Shown one piece after another: positions 40,957 to 49,218 of a DNA stretch of 64,000 nt; the stretch's first letter is position 1, and each line of letters begins with the position of its first letter. The DNA comes from Bin87 sp965204685 (lineage in GTDB: Bacteria > Chloroflexota > Dehalococcoidia > Lucifugimonadales > UBA3495): assembly GCA_965204685.1 (NCBI GenBank), contig OZ242004.1, positions 2,604,001 to 2,668,000 of the forward strand. The letters run 5' to 3'. Position numbers and translations under genes: made by a program. The notes beneath the pieces were generated by a model. It made no database searches. It was not told where the DNA came from and was given only the letters and a program-made list of their open reading frames with translations.

Positions 40957-42495
40957 TTGAAAGCATTACTCAGCGTATTCGACAAGACCGGCATCGAGCA
41001 TTTGGGGAAATCCCTGGCCGATGCCGGCTATGAACTGATCAGCACCGGAGGCACCCACCGCAGCCTCGCTGATGCCGGCGTGCCCGTCACGCAGGTATCC
41101 GACGTTACCGGCTCACCCGAAATCCTCGAGGGCCGGGTCAAAACCCTGCACCCGGTGATACACGGTGGGCTGCTGGCCCGTCGCGACTCCGCCGCGCACA
41201 TGGCGGAGTTGGAGCAGCACGGCATCGGCCCGATTGATGTGGTGGTCGTCAACCTCTATCCCTTCGTGGAAACCGTCAGCAAGTCCGGCGTCACGCTGGA
41301 TGACGCCCTGGAGAACATCGACATCGGCGGCCCCACGATGCTGCGGGCCGCGGCCAAGAATTTTCCGTCCGTTGTCGTCGTCGTGGACCCGTCCGACTAT
41401 GAATGGGTCGCCGAATCCTTGTCCGGACCCGGCCTGGACGCTCAACAGCGCCGATCCCTAGCCACCAAGGCCTTTCAACACGTCGCGGTGTACGACGCCG
41501 CCGTGGCCGACTATCTCTCCAACGATCCCACCTCCGAGGAGGAGATGCCCCAACAGGTGACCATCGGGCTCACCCGCGTCTCCAGCCTGCGCTACGGTGA
41601 GAACCCGCACCAGCGGGGCGCTCTGTACGTCCCGGCCAGCGGCGGCGAAGGTGGGCTGGCCCGGGCCACGCAACTGCATGGCCGCGAACTGTCTTTCAAC
41701 AACCTGATGGATGCCGACGCCGCCTGGCGCACGGTCAGCGACTATGCCGACCCGTCGGTGTGCGTGATCAAGCACGCCAACCCCTGCGGCCTCGCGTCCC
41801 GCGAGGACATCGCGCAGGCCTACGAACTGGCGTATGAGGGCGACCCGGTGTCGGCCTTTGGCGGCATCGTGGGCTTCAATCGCAACGTCACTGCCGTCGC
41901 GGCCCAGGCCATGGATCCTGTGTTCTACGAGGTCGTCGTCGCCCCCGGCTACGATGACAACGCTCTGGAGATCCTCCGTAGGAAGCGCAACCTCCGCATC
42001 CTGACGGTGGCACCGGTTGCCGGCGCCCCGGGTTCCGTGGATTACGATGTTCGCCCTCTCAGCGGCGGCGTCCTGGTGCAAACCCCCGACGCTATCGACG
42101 AAAACCCCGAGGCTTGGACCACCGCCACCGAACGCGCGCCAACTCCGGCCGAATTAGCCGACTTGGGGTTCGCCTGGAAAGCGGTGAAGCATATCAAGTC
42201 CAACGCCATCGCCTTCGTCAAGGATCGTACCCTGGTCGGCATGGGCGCCGGCCAGCCCAACCGTGTGGTCAGCGTGCACCTGTCACAACGCGCGGCCGGC
42301 GACAAAGCCGCCGGATGCGTGCTGGCCTCGGACGCTTTCTTCCCCTTCCCGGACAACATCGAGCTCGCCGCGGAGGCTGGCATCACCGCCATCGTGCAGC
42401 CTGGCGGTTCCATCCGCGATGACGAGGTGATTGCCGCCGCCAACCGGGCCGGCATCGCCATGGTGTTCACCGGCGTCCGTCACTTCCGTCACTGA
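40957..42495 (+). CDS. purH: bifunctional AICAR transformylase / IMP cyclohydrolase
   Basis: PurH performs the last two purine steps. The 512-residue protein has the N-terminal MGS-like IMP cyclohydrolase domain (LLSVFDKTGIEHLGK, ELISTGGTHRSL, GRVKTLHPVIHGGLLAR). The C-terminal transformylase has RYGENPHQRGALY, SFNNLMDADAAW, the catalytic KHANPCG, SNAIAFVKD, GAGQPNRV and SDAFFPFPDNIE. Start is TTG at 40957 with AGGAG upstream. Confidence 0.96.
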   Translation: MKALLSVFDKTGIEHLGKSLADAGYELISTGGTHRSLADAGVPVTQVSDVTGSPEILEGRVKTLHPVIHGGLLARRDSAAHMAELEQHGIGPIDVVVVNLYPFVETVSKSGVTLDDALENIDIGGPTMLRAAAKNFPSVVVVVDPSDYEWVAESLSGPGLDAQQRRSLATKAFQHVAVYDAAVADYLSNDPTSEEEMPQQVTIGLTRVSSLRYGENPHQRGALYVPASGGEGGLARATQLHGRELSFNNLMDADAAWRTVSDYADPSVCVIKHANPCGLASREDIAQAYELAYEGDPVSAFGGIVGFNRNVTAVAAQAMDPVFYEVVVAPGYDDNALEILRRKRNLRILTVAPVAGAPGSVDYDVRPLSGGVLVQTPDAIDENPEAWTTATERAPTPAELADLGFAWKAVKHIKSNAIAFVKDRTLVGMGAGQPNRVVSVHLSQRAAGDKAAGCVLASDAFFPFPDNIELAAEAGITAIVQPGGSIRDDEVIAAANRAGIAMVFTGVRHFRH

Positions 42496-42504
42496 CCGTC
42501 CCCG

Positions 42505-43005
42505 TTGGACGCTTACCTGGACATCGAGACCACCGGCTTCATCGGTGGTCGCTCCTACCCAACTGTCGTCGGCATCGCGGTGGACTTCCCCGGCGACTGG
42601 ACGACTACGCAGTTGGTAGGCAACGGGATTACTGCGGACGCCGTGCTGCACGTGCTGGAAGGCGTCACCACCATCTATACCTTCAACGGCGCCAGCTTTG
42701 ACCTGCCGTTCCTGGCCTGGAAGCCCGGCGTGGACCTCCGTCGTCGATTTGAGCACCGGGATCTCATGCGGGAGTCCCGTCGCGCCGGCCTGAAAGGCGG
42801 ACTGAAAGCTATAGAAAAGGCCCTGGGCATAGCGCGGAACCTGTCGGACATGGCTGGCTACGACGCGGTCTTGCTTTGGGACAAGTACCGTCGTGAAGAT
42901 AACCACGACGCCCTGGATATGCTGCTTGAGTACAATCGCGAGGACGTGGAAAACCTGCGCGTCCTGCGGAATATATTGGAGGATGAAAATTGGAACTTGG
43001 ACTGA
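42505..43005 (+). CDS. RNase H-like DEDD exonuclease domain protein (YprB-like)
   Basis: The 166-residue protein is a DnaQ-like exonuclease fold: motif I LDIETTG (D6, E8), motif II YTFNGASFDLPFL and motif III LLEYNREDVENL. The layout matches the YprB ribonuclease-H-like domain (RNase_H_2), which is often fused to other domains but stands alone here. It probably acts as a 3'-5' exonuclease on DNA or RNA. Start is TTG at 42505, nine bases after purH; its end overlaps the SDR gene by 16 bases. Confidence 0.82.
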   Translation: MDAYLDIETTGFIGGRSYPTVVGIAVDFPGDWTTTQLVGNGITADAVLHVLEGVTTIYTFNGASFDLPFLAWKPGVDLRRRFEHRDLMRESRRAGLKGGLKAIEKALGIARNLSDMAGYDAVLLWDKYRREDNHDALDMLLEYNREDVENLRVLRNILEDENWNLD

Positions 43006-43787
43006 AAGGCAAGAACGTGCTAGTGACCGGCGGCGGCAACAATATCGGTCGGGCCATTGTGCTCGCCTTTGCCGCTGAAGGCTGCAACATCGCCATCGCC
43101 GAGTTGAACCACAATGCCGGGAAGCGCGTCGCCGCCGAGGTCGCCGCCCTCGAATCGGGCGCCTCCGCCATCGTAGTCGACGCTGACGTGACCGATCAGG
43201 CCCGCACGGTCGCCATGATGACCGAAGCCATCGACCGCCTGGGAAGTGTGGACGTGCTGGTTAATAACGTCGGCTGGACCATCGACCGCCTTTTCATGGA
43301 GAAGGCGCGCGAAGAACACGTCAAAGAGGTCGACGTCAACCTCTGGGGCGCCATCAACTGCATTCATGCCGCGCTCCCGCACATGATCGAGCGACAGTCC
43401 GGCGCCGTAGTCAGCATCAGCAGCGACGCGGGCAGAATGGGCGAGTATCGCGAGGCCGTTTACTCCGCGTGCAAGGCCGGCGTCATTGCGTTGAGCAAGT
43501 CACTGGCCCGCGAGACCGGCCGCTACGGTCTCCGATTCAACATGGTTTGCCCCGGCCTGGTGGTTCCCGATCAGTCCGAGGTGGCCGGCTCCGAGAGCAT
43601 GTGGAGCCAAGGGATGCAGGACCTGTTCACGGACGAGGTCCTCGAACGGGTGAGGCGCGCCTACCCCCTGCGTCGCATCGGCTCCGCCCAGGAAGTTGCC
43701 AACGCGGTGGTTTTCCTCGCCTCTGACGCAGCGAGCTTCATCACCGGTCAGACGCTCAGCGTCTCCGGTGGATACACGATGATGTGA
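42990..43787 (+). CDS. SDR family oxidoreductase
   Basis: The 265-residue short-chain dehydrogenase has the cofactor motif VTGGGNNIGRA, VNNVGW, the catalytic serine in VSISSDAG and the YSACK motif, then a C-terminal FITGQTLSVSGGY. It reduces or oxidises an alcohol/ketone with NAD(P). It resembles FabG and 2-hydroxycyclohexanecarboxyl-CoA dehydrogenase types, but the substrate cannot be assigned. Start is TTG at 42990 with GGAGG upstream, inside the exonuclease gene. Confidence 0.88.
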   Translation: MELGLKGKNVLVTGGGNNIGRAIVLAFAAEGCNIAIAELNHNAGKRVAAEVAALESGASAIVVDADVTDQARTVAMMTEAIDRLGSVDVLVNNVGWTIDRLFMEKAREEHVKEVDVNLWGAINCIHAALPHMIERQSGAVVSISSDAGRMGEYREAVYSACKAGVIALSKSLARETGRYGLRFNMVCPGLVVPDQSEVAGSESMWSQGMQDLFTDEVLERVRRAYPLRRIGSAQEVANAVVFLASDAASFITGQTLSVSGGYTMM

Positions 43788-43811
43788 TCCACCCCATCGT
43801 CTGACAACAAA

Positions 43812-43837
43812 CAGGGGCGGGTGAGAACCCGCCCCTG
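43812..43837. terminator. GGGGCG-type hairpin between convergent genes
   Basis: CAGGGGCGGGT and ACCCGCCCCTG pair perfectly around a GAGA loop. There is no long T run. It lies between the SDR gene and the convergent duplicated-domain gene and belongs to the same structural class as the hairpins at 31264, 46610, 58486 and 59891. Confidence 0.75.
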
Positions 43838-43860
43838 CGTGTTTGCGATCTGGCTCGATA

Positions 43861-44664
43861 CTACTGCTGGTTCGTGCCTACCAGCGCCCAGGCCTTCTCT
43901 TCCATCGAAGGAAGCACGGCCTGCACCAGGTCATTGTCGACGTTGGCGGCCACGGTGGGGTAGCCGGCGCGGTCGATCATGCTGGCCAGGTTGCCGGACT
44001 TGAACTGGTCGAGGGTCCAGGCCAGGGTGTTGCCGCTGGTGGTCACGTCCCAGTAGATCCGCACATCCTGGTTGCGCGGGCCGTAGTGGTAGTGCGGCGC
44101 GATCTCGAAGCAGTCGAAGGCCAGCAGCTCGAACTCCTGCCCCAGGTGGTCGGTCAGCACGTGTATGGCCACGCCGCGGTCGTTGGCCGCGCCGATGTTG
44201 CTGCGGAACTCCACGCCGAAGCGGATGTTGCCGGCCTCGTAGATGTGGTCGCCGCGGAAGTGGGTGACCGTGCGCCGCTCGTCGCGGGCCTTCTCCAACG
44301 CGCACGCCTCGACCTCATCCATCTTGTTCCCGTCGATGCCGTTCATCTCGACCGCGGACGCGAGGTCGTCGTAGCCGGCCCGACGGACCATGGCGGGCAG
44401 GTTGGTGCGGATGTTCTTCAACGTCCAGCCCAACGGCGTACCGACGGTGGTCTTGTCCATGTGCAGCCGGATGTTCATGTTCTCCGGCCCGTAGTGGTAG
44501 TGCGGGTCCTGGTCGAAGCAGTCGAACCGCAGGATCTCGGTGTCGTGGCCGTCCACGTCGCCGAACACCTGGACCATCAAGCCCTGGTCAGGCATGATTT
44601 CCTTACGGTAGGACAGCGCTACGTCCACCGGCCCGATATTGATAATGGTGTCTCCCTTTTCCAT
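43861..44664 (-). CDS. internally duplicated protein of unknown family (HYHYGP motif)
   Basis: The 267-residue protein consists of two copies of one domain, about residues 4-107 and 138-244. Shared features are FDCF followed by PHYHYGP (H55/H57 and H191/H193), an R-I/L-x-x-D-x-TT strand, a G-x-x-L-x-WTL stretch, and NL-x-x-M-x-x-RAGY. The paired histidines suggest metal or ligand binding. There is no signal peptide or membrane segment. I do not recognise the family. GAGGAGG lies eight bases upstream of the ATG, and a TATAAT promoter at 44736-44741 serves it alone. Confidence 0.75.
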   Translation of the reverse strand: MEKGDTIINIGPVDVALSYRKEIMPDQGLMVQVFGDVDGHDTEILRFDCFDQDPHYHYGPENMNIRLHMDKTTVGTPLGWTLKNIRTNLPAMVRRAGYDDLASAVEMNGIDGNKMDEVEACALEKARDERRTVTHFRGDHIYEAGNIRFGVEFRSNIGAANDRGVAIHVLTDHLGQEFELLAFDCFEIAPHYHYGPRNQDVRIYWDVTTSGNTLAWTLDQFKSGNLASMIDRAGYPTVAANVDNDLVQAVLPSMEEKAWALVGTNQQ

Positions 44665-44735
44665 GAAGCTCGCCTCCTCGTGGAACGTGGATTTTTCTGG
44701 CGATCACGGCAGTCGTGACCGTTCCTTTTGGGCGG

Positions 44736-44763
44736 ATTATAGCACCGCATTGGATTAGCGCAA
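44736..44763 (-). promoter_or_regulatory. promoter of the duplicated-domain gene
   Basis: TTGCGC (44763-44758), a 16-base spacer and a perfect TATAAT (44741-44736) on the minus strand. A 13-base palindrome ACTTTTCAAAAGT lies just upstream at 44768-44780. An inverted repeat TCACG/CGTGA lies in the leader near 44704-44718. Confidence 0.55.
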
Positions 44764-44841
44764 GAACACTTTTCAAAAGTTCGCCCAAATCCATGGCAAA
44801 CGACACCCCGCGCCCTATAATTCGTTTGCCCTTGCATCCCC

Positions 44842-45519
44842 ATGAGCCAGCGACGTCGCACTCCCATCACCGCTGATTTTTCTGGCGCCGCGTGTCCGCC
44901 CCGCAGCGTCATTCGTTTCGTCGGATACGGCGGTCGCGAGCATCGCGCCACCGTGACGTCGATCCGAACCCGCAACGCCCATGCCGTTGACGACGCCGGT
45001 GTCGAGTGGGACATCCCTTACTCTGCGGTCCTGTCCGTCATCGACGCCCCCGTACCGGAATGCACGCTGCGAGAAACCCAGGCGCTGGGCGATCGCCTGG
45101 TCTCCGCATTCCAGTCCAGGGGAGCCTTGCCTGCGGGGTGGGCGTTTGGATTCGATCTCGCCACCTCCCGCGCCGGCGTCTGCCGGTACGCCGAACAGCG
45201 CATCGACCTGTCGGTCAGCTATTGTCTTGCCGCCACCCGCGTCGAGATTGAGGACACCGTGCTCCACGAAATCGCCCACGCCATCGTTGGGCCGCGTCAC
45301 AACCACGACGCCGTATGGAAGGCCAAGGCTCGTGAAATCGGGTGCGCCGGCGAACGCTGCCATCGTGTCCAGCATTCCATGCCCAAGTGGATCGGGGAGT
45401 GCGGCTGCGGCCAGCAGTGGTTCCGGCAAACCCTGCAACGCCGCATCATGACCGATCGCGCCTGCGCCAAATGCAGCGGCGCCATTACATGGCGCAGGAA
45501 CACCGAAGCCGTCACATAG
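44842..45519 (+). CDS. SprT-like zinc metallopeptidase domain protein
   Basis: The 225-residue protein has a central SprT-like domain with the zinc motif VLHEIAHAIVGPRHNHDAVW and a C-terminal zinc ribbon (CGCG and CAKCSG pairs). The first 70 residues form a small beta-rich domain. SprT-like proteases include Spartan, which degrades DNA-protein crosslinks; the bacterial role is uncertain. TATAAT lies at 44816-44821, 20 bases before the ATG. No clear ribosome site is present, so the start is not firm. Confidence 0.82.
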   Translation: MSQRRRTPITADFSGAACPPRSVIRFVGYGGREHRATVTSIRTRNAHAVDDAGVEWDIPYSAVLSVIDAPVPECTLRETQALGDRLVSAFQSRGALPAGWAFGFDLATSRAGVCRYAEQRIDLSVSYCLAATRVEIEDTVLHEIAHAIVGPRHNHDAVWKAKAREIGCAGERCHRVQHSMPKWIGECGCGQQWFRQTLQRRIMTDRACAKCSGAITWRRNTEAVT

Positions 45520-45639
45520 CGTGGTTCTTCGCGGCAGGTCTGCCGCCCGGGCTGAACTTTGCGGCGATGCTATAATTCCGCCGCCTTCAGGCCCGGGACT
45601 GTCTCCCGTCAAATCAGCCTGCGGCCAGGAGATTCCCAT

Positions 45640-46581
45640 ATGAAAATAGGTGTCAGCATTCCACGCCTGCCGGATGCCGAGGGCATCCGCGAATTCTGTG
45701 AACGGGCGGAACGCTTGGGCTTCGAGTCGGTGATGGCTGGCGATCACATCGTGCTGCCTGTGGGCGGCACCAACCAGTACCCTTACACGCCCACCGGCGC
45801 GTTCCAGCGTCCATCGGACGAACCTTTCCTCGAGACCATGACTATGCTGGGGTTCATGGCTGCCTGCACCAGCGAGATTCGCCTGGGCAGCACCGTGCTG
45901 ATCCTCCCCTACCGCAACCCTGTGGTCCAGGCCAAAATGTTCGCTTCCCTTGACGTGCTGTCCGGCGGCCGGATTATCTGCGGCGTGGGCGTCGGCTGGT
46001 TGGAAAAGGAGTTCGACATCCTCGGCGTCCCTTATGCCGACCGCGGGCCCATGACCGACGAATTCCTGGCCATTTTCAATGCCCTGTGGACGGAGGAAGT
46101 TCCCGATTTCCAGGGCAAGTACTACCAGATCGACGGCGTCTATTTCGAGCCGAAACCAGTCCAGCAGCCGCGCATCCCCATCTGGGTCGGCGGCCACACC
46201 CGGCGCGCACTGCGCCGCACCGCGAAGTACGGCGACTGCTGGCACACCACCCGCCAGACCCCCGACTTCGTGGCCCAGAACCTGCCCTATCTGAGAGAGC
46301 AGACCGAGTTGGCCGGCCGCGACCCGGCTGACATAACCATCTCGCTGAAGCGCAGCCTCCACTTCACGGACATGGGCGGCGCCGAGGAGGGCGTAGGAGT
46401 TCGCTCCGGCGGCGCGCTCATCAACACCACTCAGGCCGTTATCGACGACGTGCACTACTGCAACGAGCTGGGCATCGACCAGTTGACCTTCGACTTCCGC
46501 GTCGATGGCATCGGTCCGTGCATCCAGGTCATGGAGCACCTGGCGGAGCACATCCTGCCCGTGGCGGAGCGGCTGGGCTGA
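45640..46581 (+). CDS. LLM-class F420-dependent oxidoreductase (Rv2161c-like)
   Basis: The 313-residue TIM-barrel protein begins KIGVSIPRLPDAEGIREF and has ESVMAGDHIVLP, RLGSTVLILPYRNPVVQAKMFASLDVLSGGR, GVGVGWLEKEFDILGVPYADRG and PIWVGGHTRRALRR. This is the F420-dependent group typified by Rv2161c. Its substrate is unknown. The ATG at 45640 has AGGAGA upstream; a TATAAT at 45571-45576 may be the promoter. It ends in the hairpin at 46610. Confidence 0.9.
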   Translation: MKIGVSIPRLPDAEGIREFCERAERLGFESVMAGDHIVLPVGGTNQYPYTPTGAFQRPSDEPFLETMTMLGFMAACTSEIRLGSTVLILPYRNPVVQAKMFASLDVLSGGRIICGVGVGWLEKEFDILGVPYADRGPMTDEFLAIFNALWTEEVPDFQGKYYQIDGVYFEPKPVQQPRIPIWVGGHTRRALRRTAKYGDCWHTTRQTPDFVAQNLPYLREQTELAGRDPADITISLKRSLHFTDMGGAEEGVGVRSGGALINTTQAVIDDVHYCNELGIDQLTFDFRVDGIGPCIQVMEHLAEHILPVAERLG

Positions 46582-46609
46582 GGCGATGCGACCGGCCAGA
46601 AAATGAAAC

Positions 46610-46639
46610 GGGGCGAATGAAAGTTCGCCCCTGATTTTT
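46610..46639 (+). terminator. terminator resembling the dispersed palindrome
   Basis: GGGGCGAA and TTCGCCCC form an eight-bp stem around TGAAAG, followed by TGATTTTT. The stem is the outer part of the 24-bp palindrome, but the centre differs, so it may be a decayed copy turned terminator. Confidence 0.82.
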
Positions 46640-46657
46640 GTTCTGGTTGCGGCTGCT

Positions 46658-47161
46658 TTACAGCCCGCTCTCCTTAAACCATTCCGCGCGTTCCACCAGG
46701 TGCTCGGCGGTCATCCGCATCTGCTCAATCTGCTCTTCAGACACCGGGCGCTTCACCGACCCCGGCACACCCGCCACAAAGCTGCGGTCAGGCACGTCCA
46801 CGTTGGACAGCACCACCGCGTTGGAGGCGATCAAACACTCCTTGCCGATGGTCGATTCGGTGAGGAAAGTGCAATTGTTGCCCAGCAGACTGCCCATCCC
46901 AATCCGGTCACCGTGTACCACTACGCAGTGTCCGATGGAAACGTAATCTTCGATCACCAGCCCGTCGCCATGCACCACGGAACCCTCCTGGATGTTCACG
47001 TGGTTCCCGATGGTGATGACGTCCCCGTCTCCTCGTATGGTTACCCCCGGCCAGATGCTGCTGTACTCGCCGATCACCACGTTGCCGACCACGTAGGCGG
47101 CCTCGCTCACCCAGGCGGTGGGCGCGATCTTCGGTTCAATTCCACGCAAGCTGCGAATCAA
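46658..47161 (-). CDS. gamma-class carbonic anhydrase family protein
   Basis: The 167-residue left-handed beta-helix protein has hexapeptide repeats and the three zinc histidines H64 (EGSVVHGD), H78 and H83 (SIGHCVVVHGD). It is the YrdA/PaaY-like short form; some members hydrate CO2 and others are acyl-CoA-related. The C-terminal helix carries EEQIEQMRMTAEHLVERAEWF. Start is TTG at 47161 with GAGGTAA upstream. It is convergent with the LLM gene. Confidence 0.9.
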   Translation of the reverse strand: MIRSLRGIEPKIAPTAWVSEAAYVVGNVVIGEYSSIWPGVTIRGDGDVITIGNHVNIQEGSVVHGDGLVIEDYVSIGHCVVVHGDRIGMGSLLGNNCTFLTESTIGKECLIASNAVVLSNVDVPDRSFVAGVPGSVKRPVSEEQIEQMRMTAEHLVERAEWFKESGL

Positions 47162-47225
47162 GGTGCTTACCTCACACTAGAACGCCCCGGCCCCTTGGAG
47201 CCGGGACGTCGTTTTCGATGAACGA

Positions 47226-48602
47226 TCATAACGCATCGGCCGGCTGATGCGCCGGGTCGATGTACAGAACTTTCAGCAAGAAAAGCACGGTCAGGAAAGA
47301 ATCCACCAGGATGCCTAGCGCGAACAGGGCCATCACGCTTTCAAAGGTTGGTTGCCAGACACCAGTGGCGTATAGGATGAACGCCACCAAATAGACCGTG
47401 CCATTGGTGAGAACTGACTGATAGGCCATGTACTGGGTTTTGCCCATTCCGTAGAACACAGAGTCAATCACGGTGTTGAACGAAAAGAGGACGTAAGGGA
47501 CGAACAAAATGCCAAAGGCGGTAACGGCCCACCGAACCGTTTCTGGGTCGTCGGTCAGCATGCCGGCAAACGTTGGAAAAGCCGGCGCCAATGCAATCCA
47601 GACGGCCATCATCCCCGCCGTAATTATCATCGAAGCGTGCCACAGCGTCCTAACCCGCGCGATGTCGCCGGATGCGTTGGCTACCAGCGCTTTGGCCGAG
47701 TCGGCGAAGGCGAGAACCGGCATCAGCATAAAACTCCATAGTATCTGGATAGCCACGTAGTATCCGCCAATCTCCTCGGCGCCGATAGTATTCACGATGC
47801 GGATGATCATAAAGAAATAGGCTACGTTCCGTATCAGGCTATCTGCGCCGCTGCCCAATCCAATGCGCAGGTATTGCCGCATATCTGTGAACGAGGGGAG
47901 CGTTGTCAGTGCTCCCAGCCGGATTTCCTTTGCCCACAGCAACAGCCCAAGCCCCACTATGAACAGCCCCACGCTGGCCAGAAAAGTTGACCACCCTACT
48001 CCAATCACGCCGGCGTCTAATGAAAACCCATAACCCCCGAAAAACAGGCTGTCCAGCACGAACCGCAGCAGTACGTTGACAATCGCCATCACGAACACCA
48101 ATGCCCGCATACCCAACGACTCAAACAGAACGACGATGGCGGCTGCGAGTATGGTGAAGGGGATACTGAAAATGCTGATACCGAGAAAACTGCGCGTCTG
48201 CCCCTGAATGTCCGCAGACGTGCCGATTAGCGTGATGAAAGCATCCCGGAAGAAGAACACGCCTACCGAGAACACCAGCGACGCCACGAAAATGAAAGTT
48301 AGAACGCTCTTCGCCCGGTCCAGCTGTACGGCAGCGCCGCTGCGTATCTGCGATCCCAAAAAGAAGAAAATCGCCAGCACGGTGGCTTCTTGGAAAACTT
48401 CCACCACCAGCCCCACGAACTGCCACTGCGATACGATGGCGAGGCTTCCGGCATCGGGAATTTCGTTCCCAACGAGGTACACCCGGTAGAGCTGGTAAAC
48501 GTTTGGCAGCCCCAAGAACAACAGGATGAACAGGAATAGCCGCCAATCCCAAGCCTTGAGGTAGTAACGGGCATACTCCAGCGCTAACATTTGCAAGTCC
48601 AT
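47226..48602 (-). CDS. MATE family efflux transporter
   Basis: The 458-residue protein has about twelve membrane helices in two halves. Features fitting MATE transporters are QLYRVYLVGNEI near the start, FEVFQEATVLAIFF-like helix 2, a GVGWSTFLASVG segment and GSGADSLIRNVAYF at the second half. It probably exports cationic compounds with Na+ or H+. Codon use is visibly less GC-rich than in neighbours, a sign of foreign origin. No good ribosome site is visible; ATG 48602 and TTG 48623 are both possible starts. Confidence 0.82.
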   Translation of the reverse strand: MDLQMLALEYARYYLKAWDWRLFLFILLFLGLPNVYQLYRVYLVGNEIPDAGSLAIVSQWQFVGLVVEVFQEATVLAIFFFLGSQIRSGAAVQLDRAKSVLTFIFVASLVFSVGVFFFRDAFITLIGTSADIQGQTRSFLGISIFSIPFTILAAAIVVLFESLGMRALVFVMAIVNVLLRFVLDSLFFGGYGFSLDAGVIGVGWSTFLASVGLFIVGLGLLLWAKEIRLGALTTLPSFTDMRQYLRIGLGSGADSLIRNVAYFFMIIRIVNTIGAEEIGGYYVAIQILWSFMLMPVLAFADSAKALVANASGDIARVRTLWHASMIITAGMMAVWIALAPAFPTFAGMLTDDPETVRWAVTAFGILFVPYVLFSFNTVIDSVFYGMGKTQYMAYQSVLTNGTVYLVAFILYATGVWQPTFESVMALFALGILVDSFLTVLFLLKVLYIDPAHQPADAL

Positions 48603-48633
48603 TGCCGGCGCGCATGTCGGCAATCCCGTTGCA

Positions 48634-49140
48634 TCACTCCCGCCACTCCTTCACTGCCTGTCGCGCCTGCCGTTCCCGTTCCCGTTCGATGATGGCGCGC
48701 CGCTTGTCGTATTGTCGTTTGCCCCGCGCCACGCCCAGCTCGACCTTGGCGTGGTGGTTCTTCAGGTACAGGCGCAGCGCGGCGAGGGTCAGCCCCTTTT
48801 CCGCCGTCTGGGATGCCAGCTCGCTAACCTGGCTGCGGTGGACCAGGAGCTTGCGCGGACGCCGTGGCTCATGGTTCATGTAACTTCCGGCGTCGTACGG
48901 GGCGATGTGGGCCCCGTGCAGCCACAGCTCGCCATCCTGCACTCGCGCGTAGGCGTCACGCAGGTCAACCTTGCCGGCCCGGATCGACTTGATCTCAGTG
49001 CCGGTCAGCACCAGCCCGGCCTCCATCCGGTCCAGGATCTCGTAGTCGTGCAGGGCCTTGCGGTTCACCGCGATCTGGCGGTTGTTGCCGCCGGTAGCCG
49101 CCTGGGCTTTCTTCTTGCTGTTTCGGTTCTTTCTCGGCAT
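48634..49140 (-). CDS. smpB: SsrA-binding protein SmpB
   Basis: SmpB delivers tmRNA to stalled ribosomes. The 168-residue protein has NRKALHDYEILDRMEAGLVLTGTEIKSIRAGKVDLRDAY-type core, GELWLHGAHIAPY and a basic C-terminal tail (GKRQYDKRRAIIERE). The first 20 residues are an extra basic extension. No tmRNA gene was seen nearby. The MATE gene lies downstream on the same strand. Confidence 0.96.
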   Translation of the reverse strand: MPRKNRNSKKKAQAATGGNNRQIAVNRKALHDYEILDRMEAGLVLTGTEIKSIRAGKVDLRDAYARVQDGELWLHGAHIAPYDAGSYMNHEPRRPRKLLVHRSQVSELASQTAEKGLTLAALRLYLKNHHAKVELGVARGKRQYDKRRAIIERERERQARQAVKEWRE

Positions 49141-49218
49141 GATGTCCGCCGTTTCTGTTTTGTCGGGGTTGCGGCCCCTATCGGTTGCCCGGCCCGTAAA
49201 TTCCGTTTTATCTCGAGC

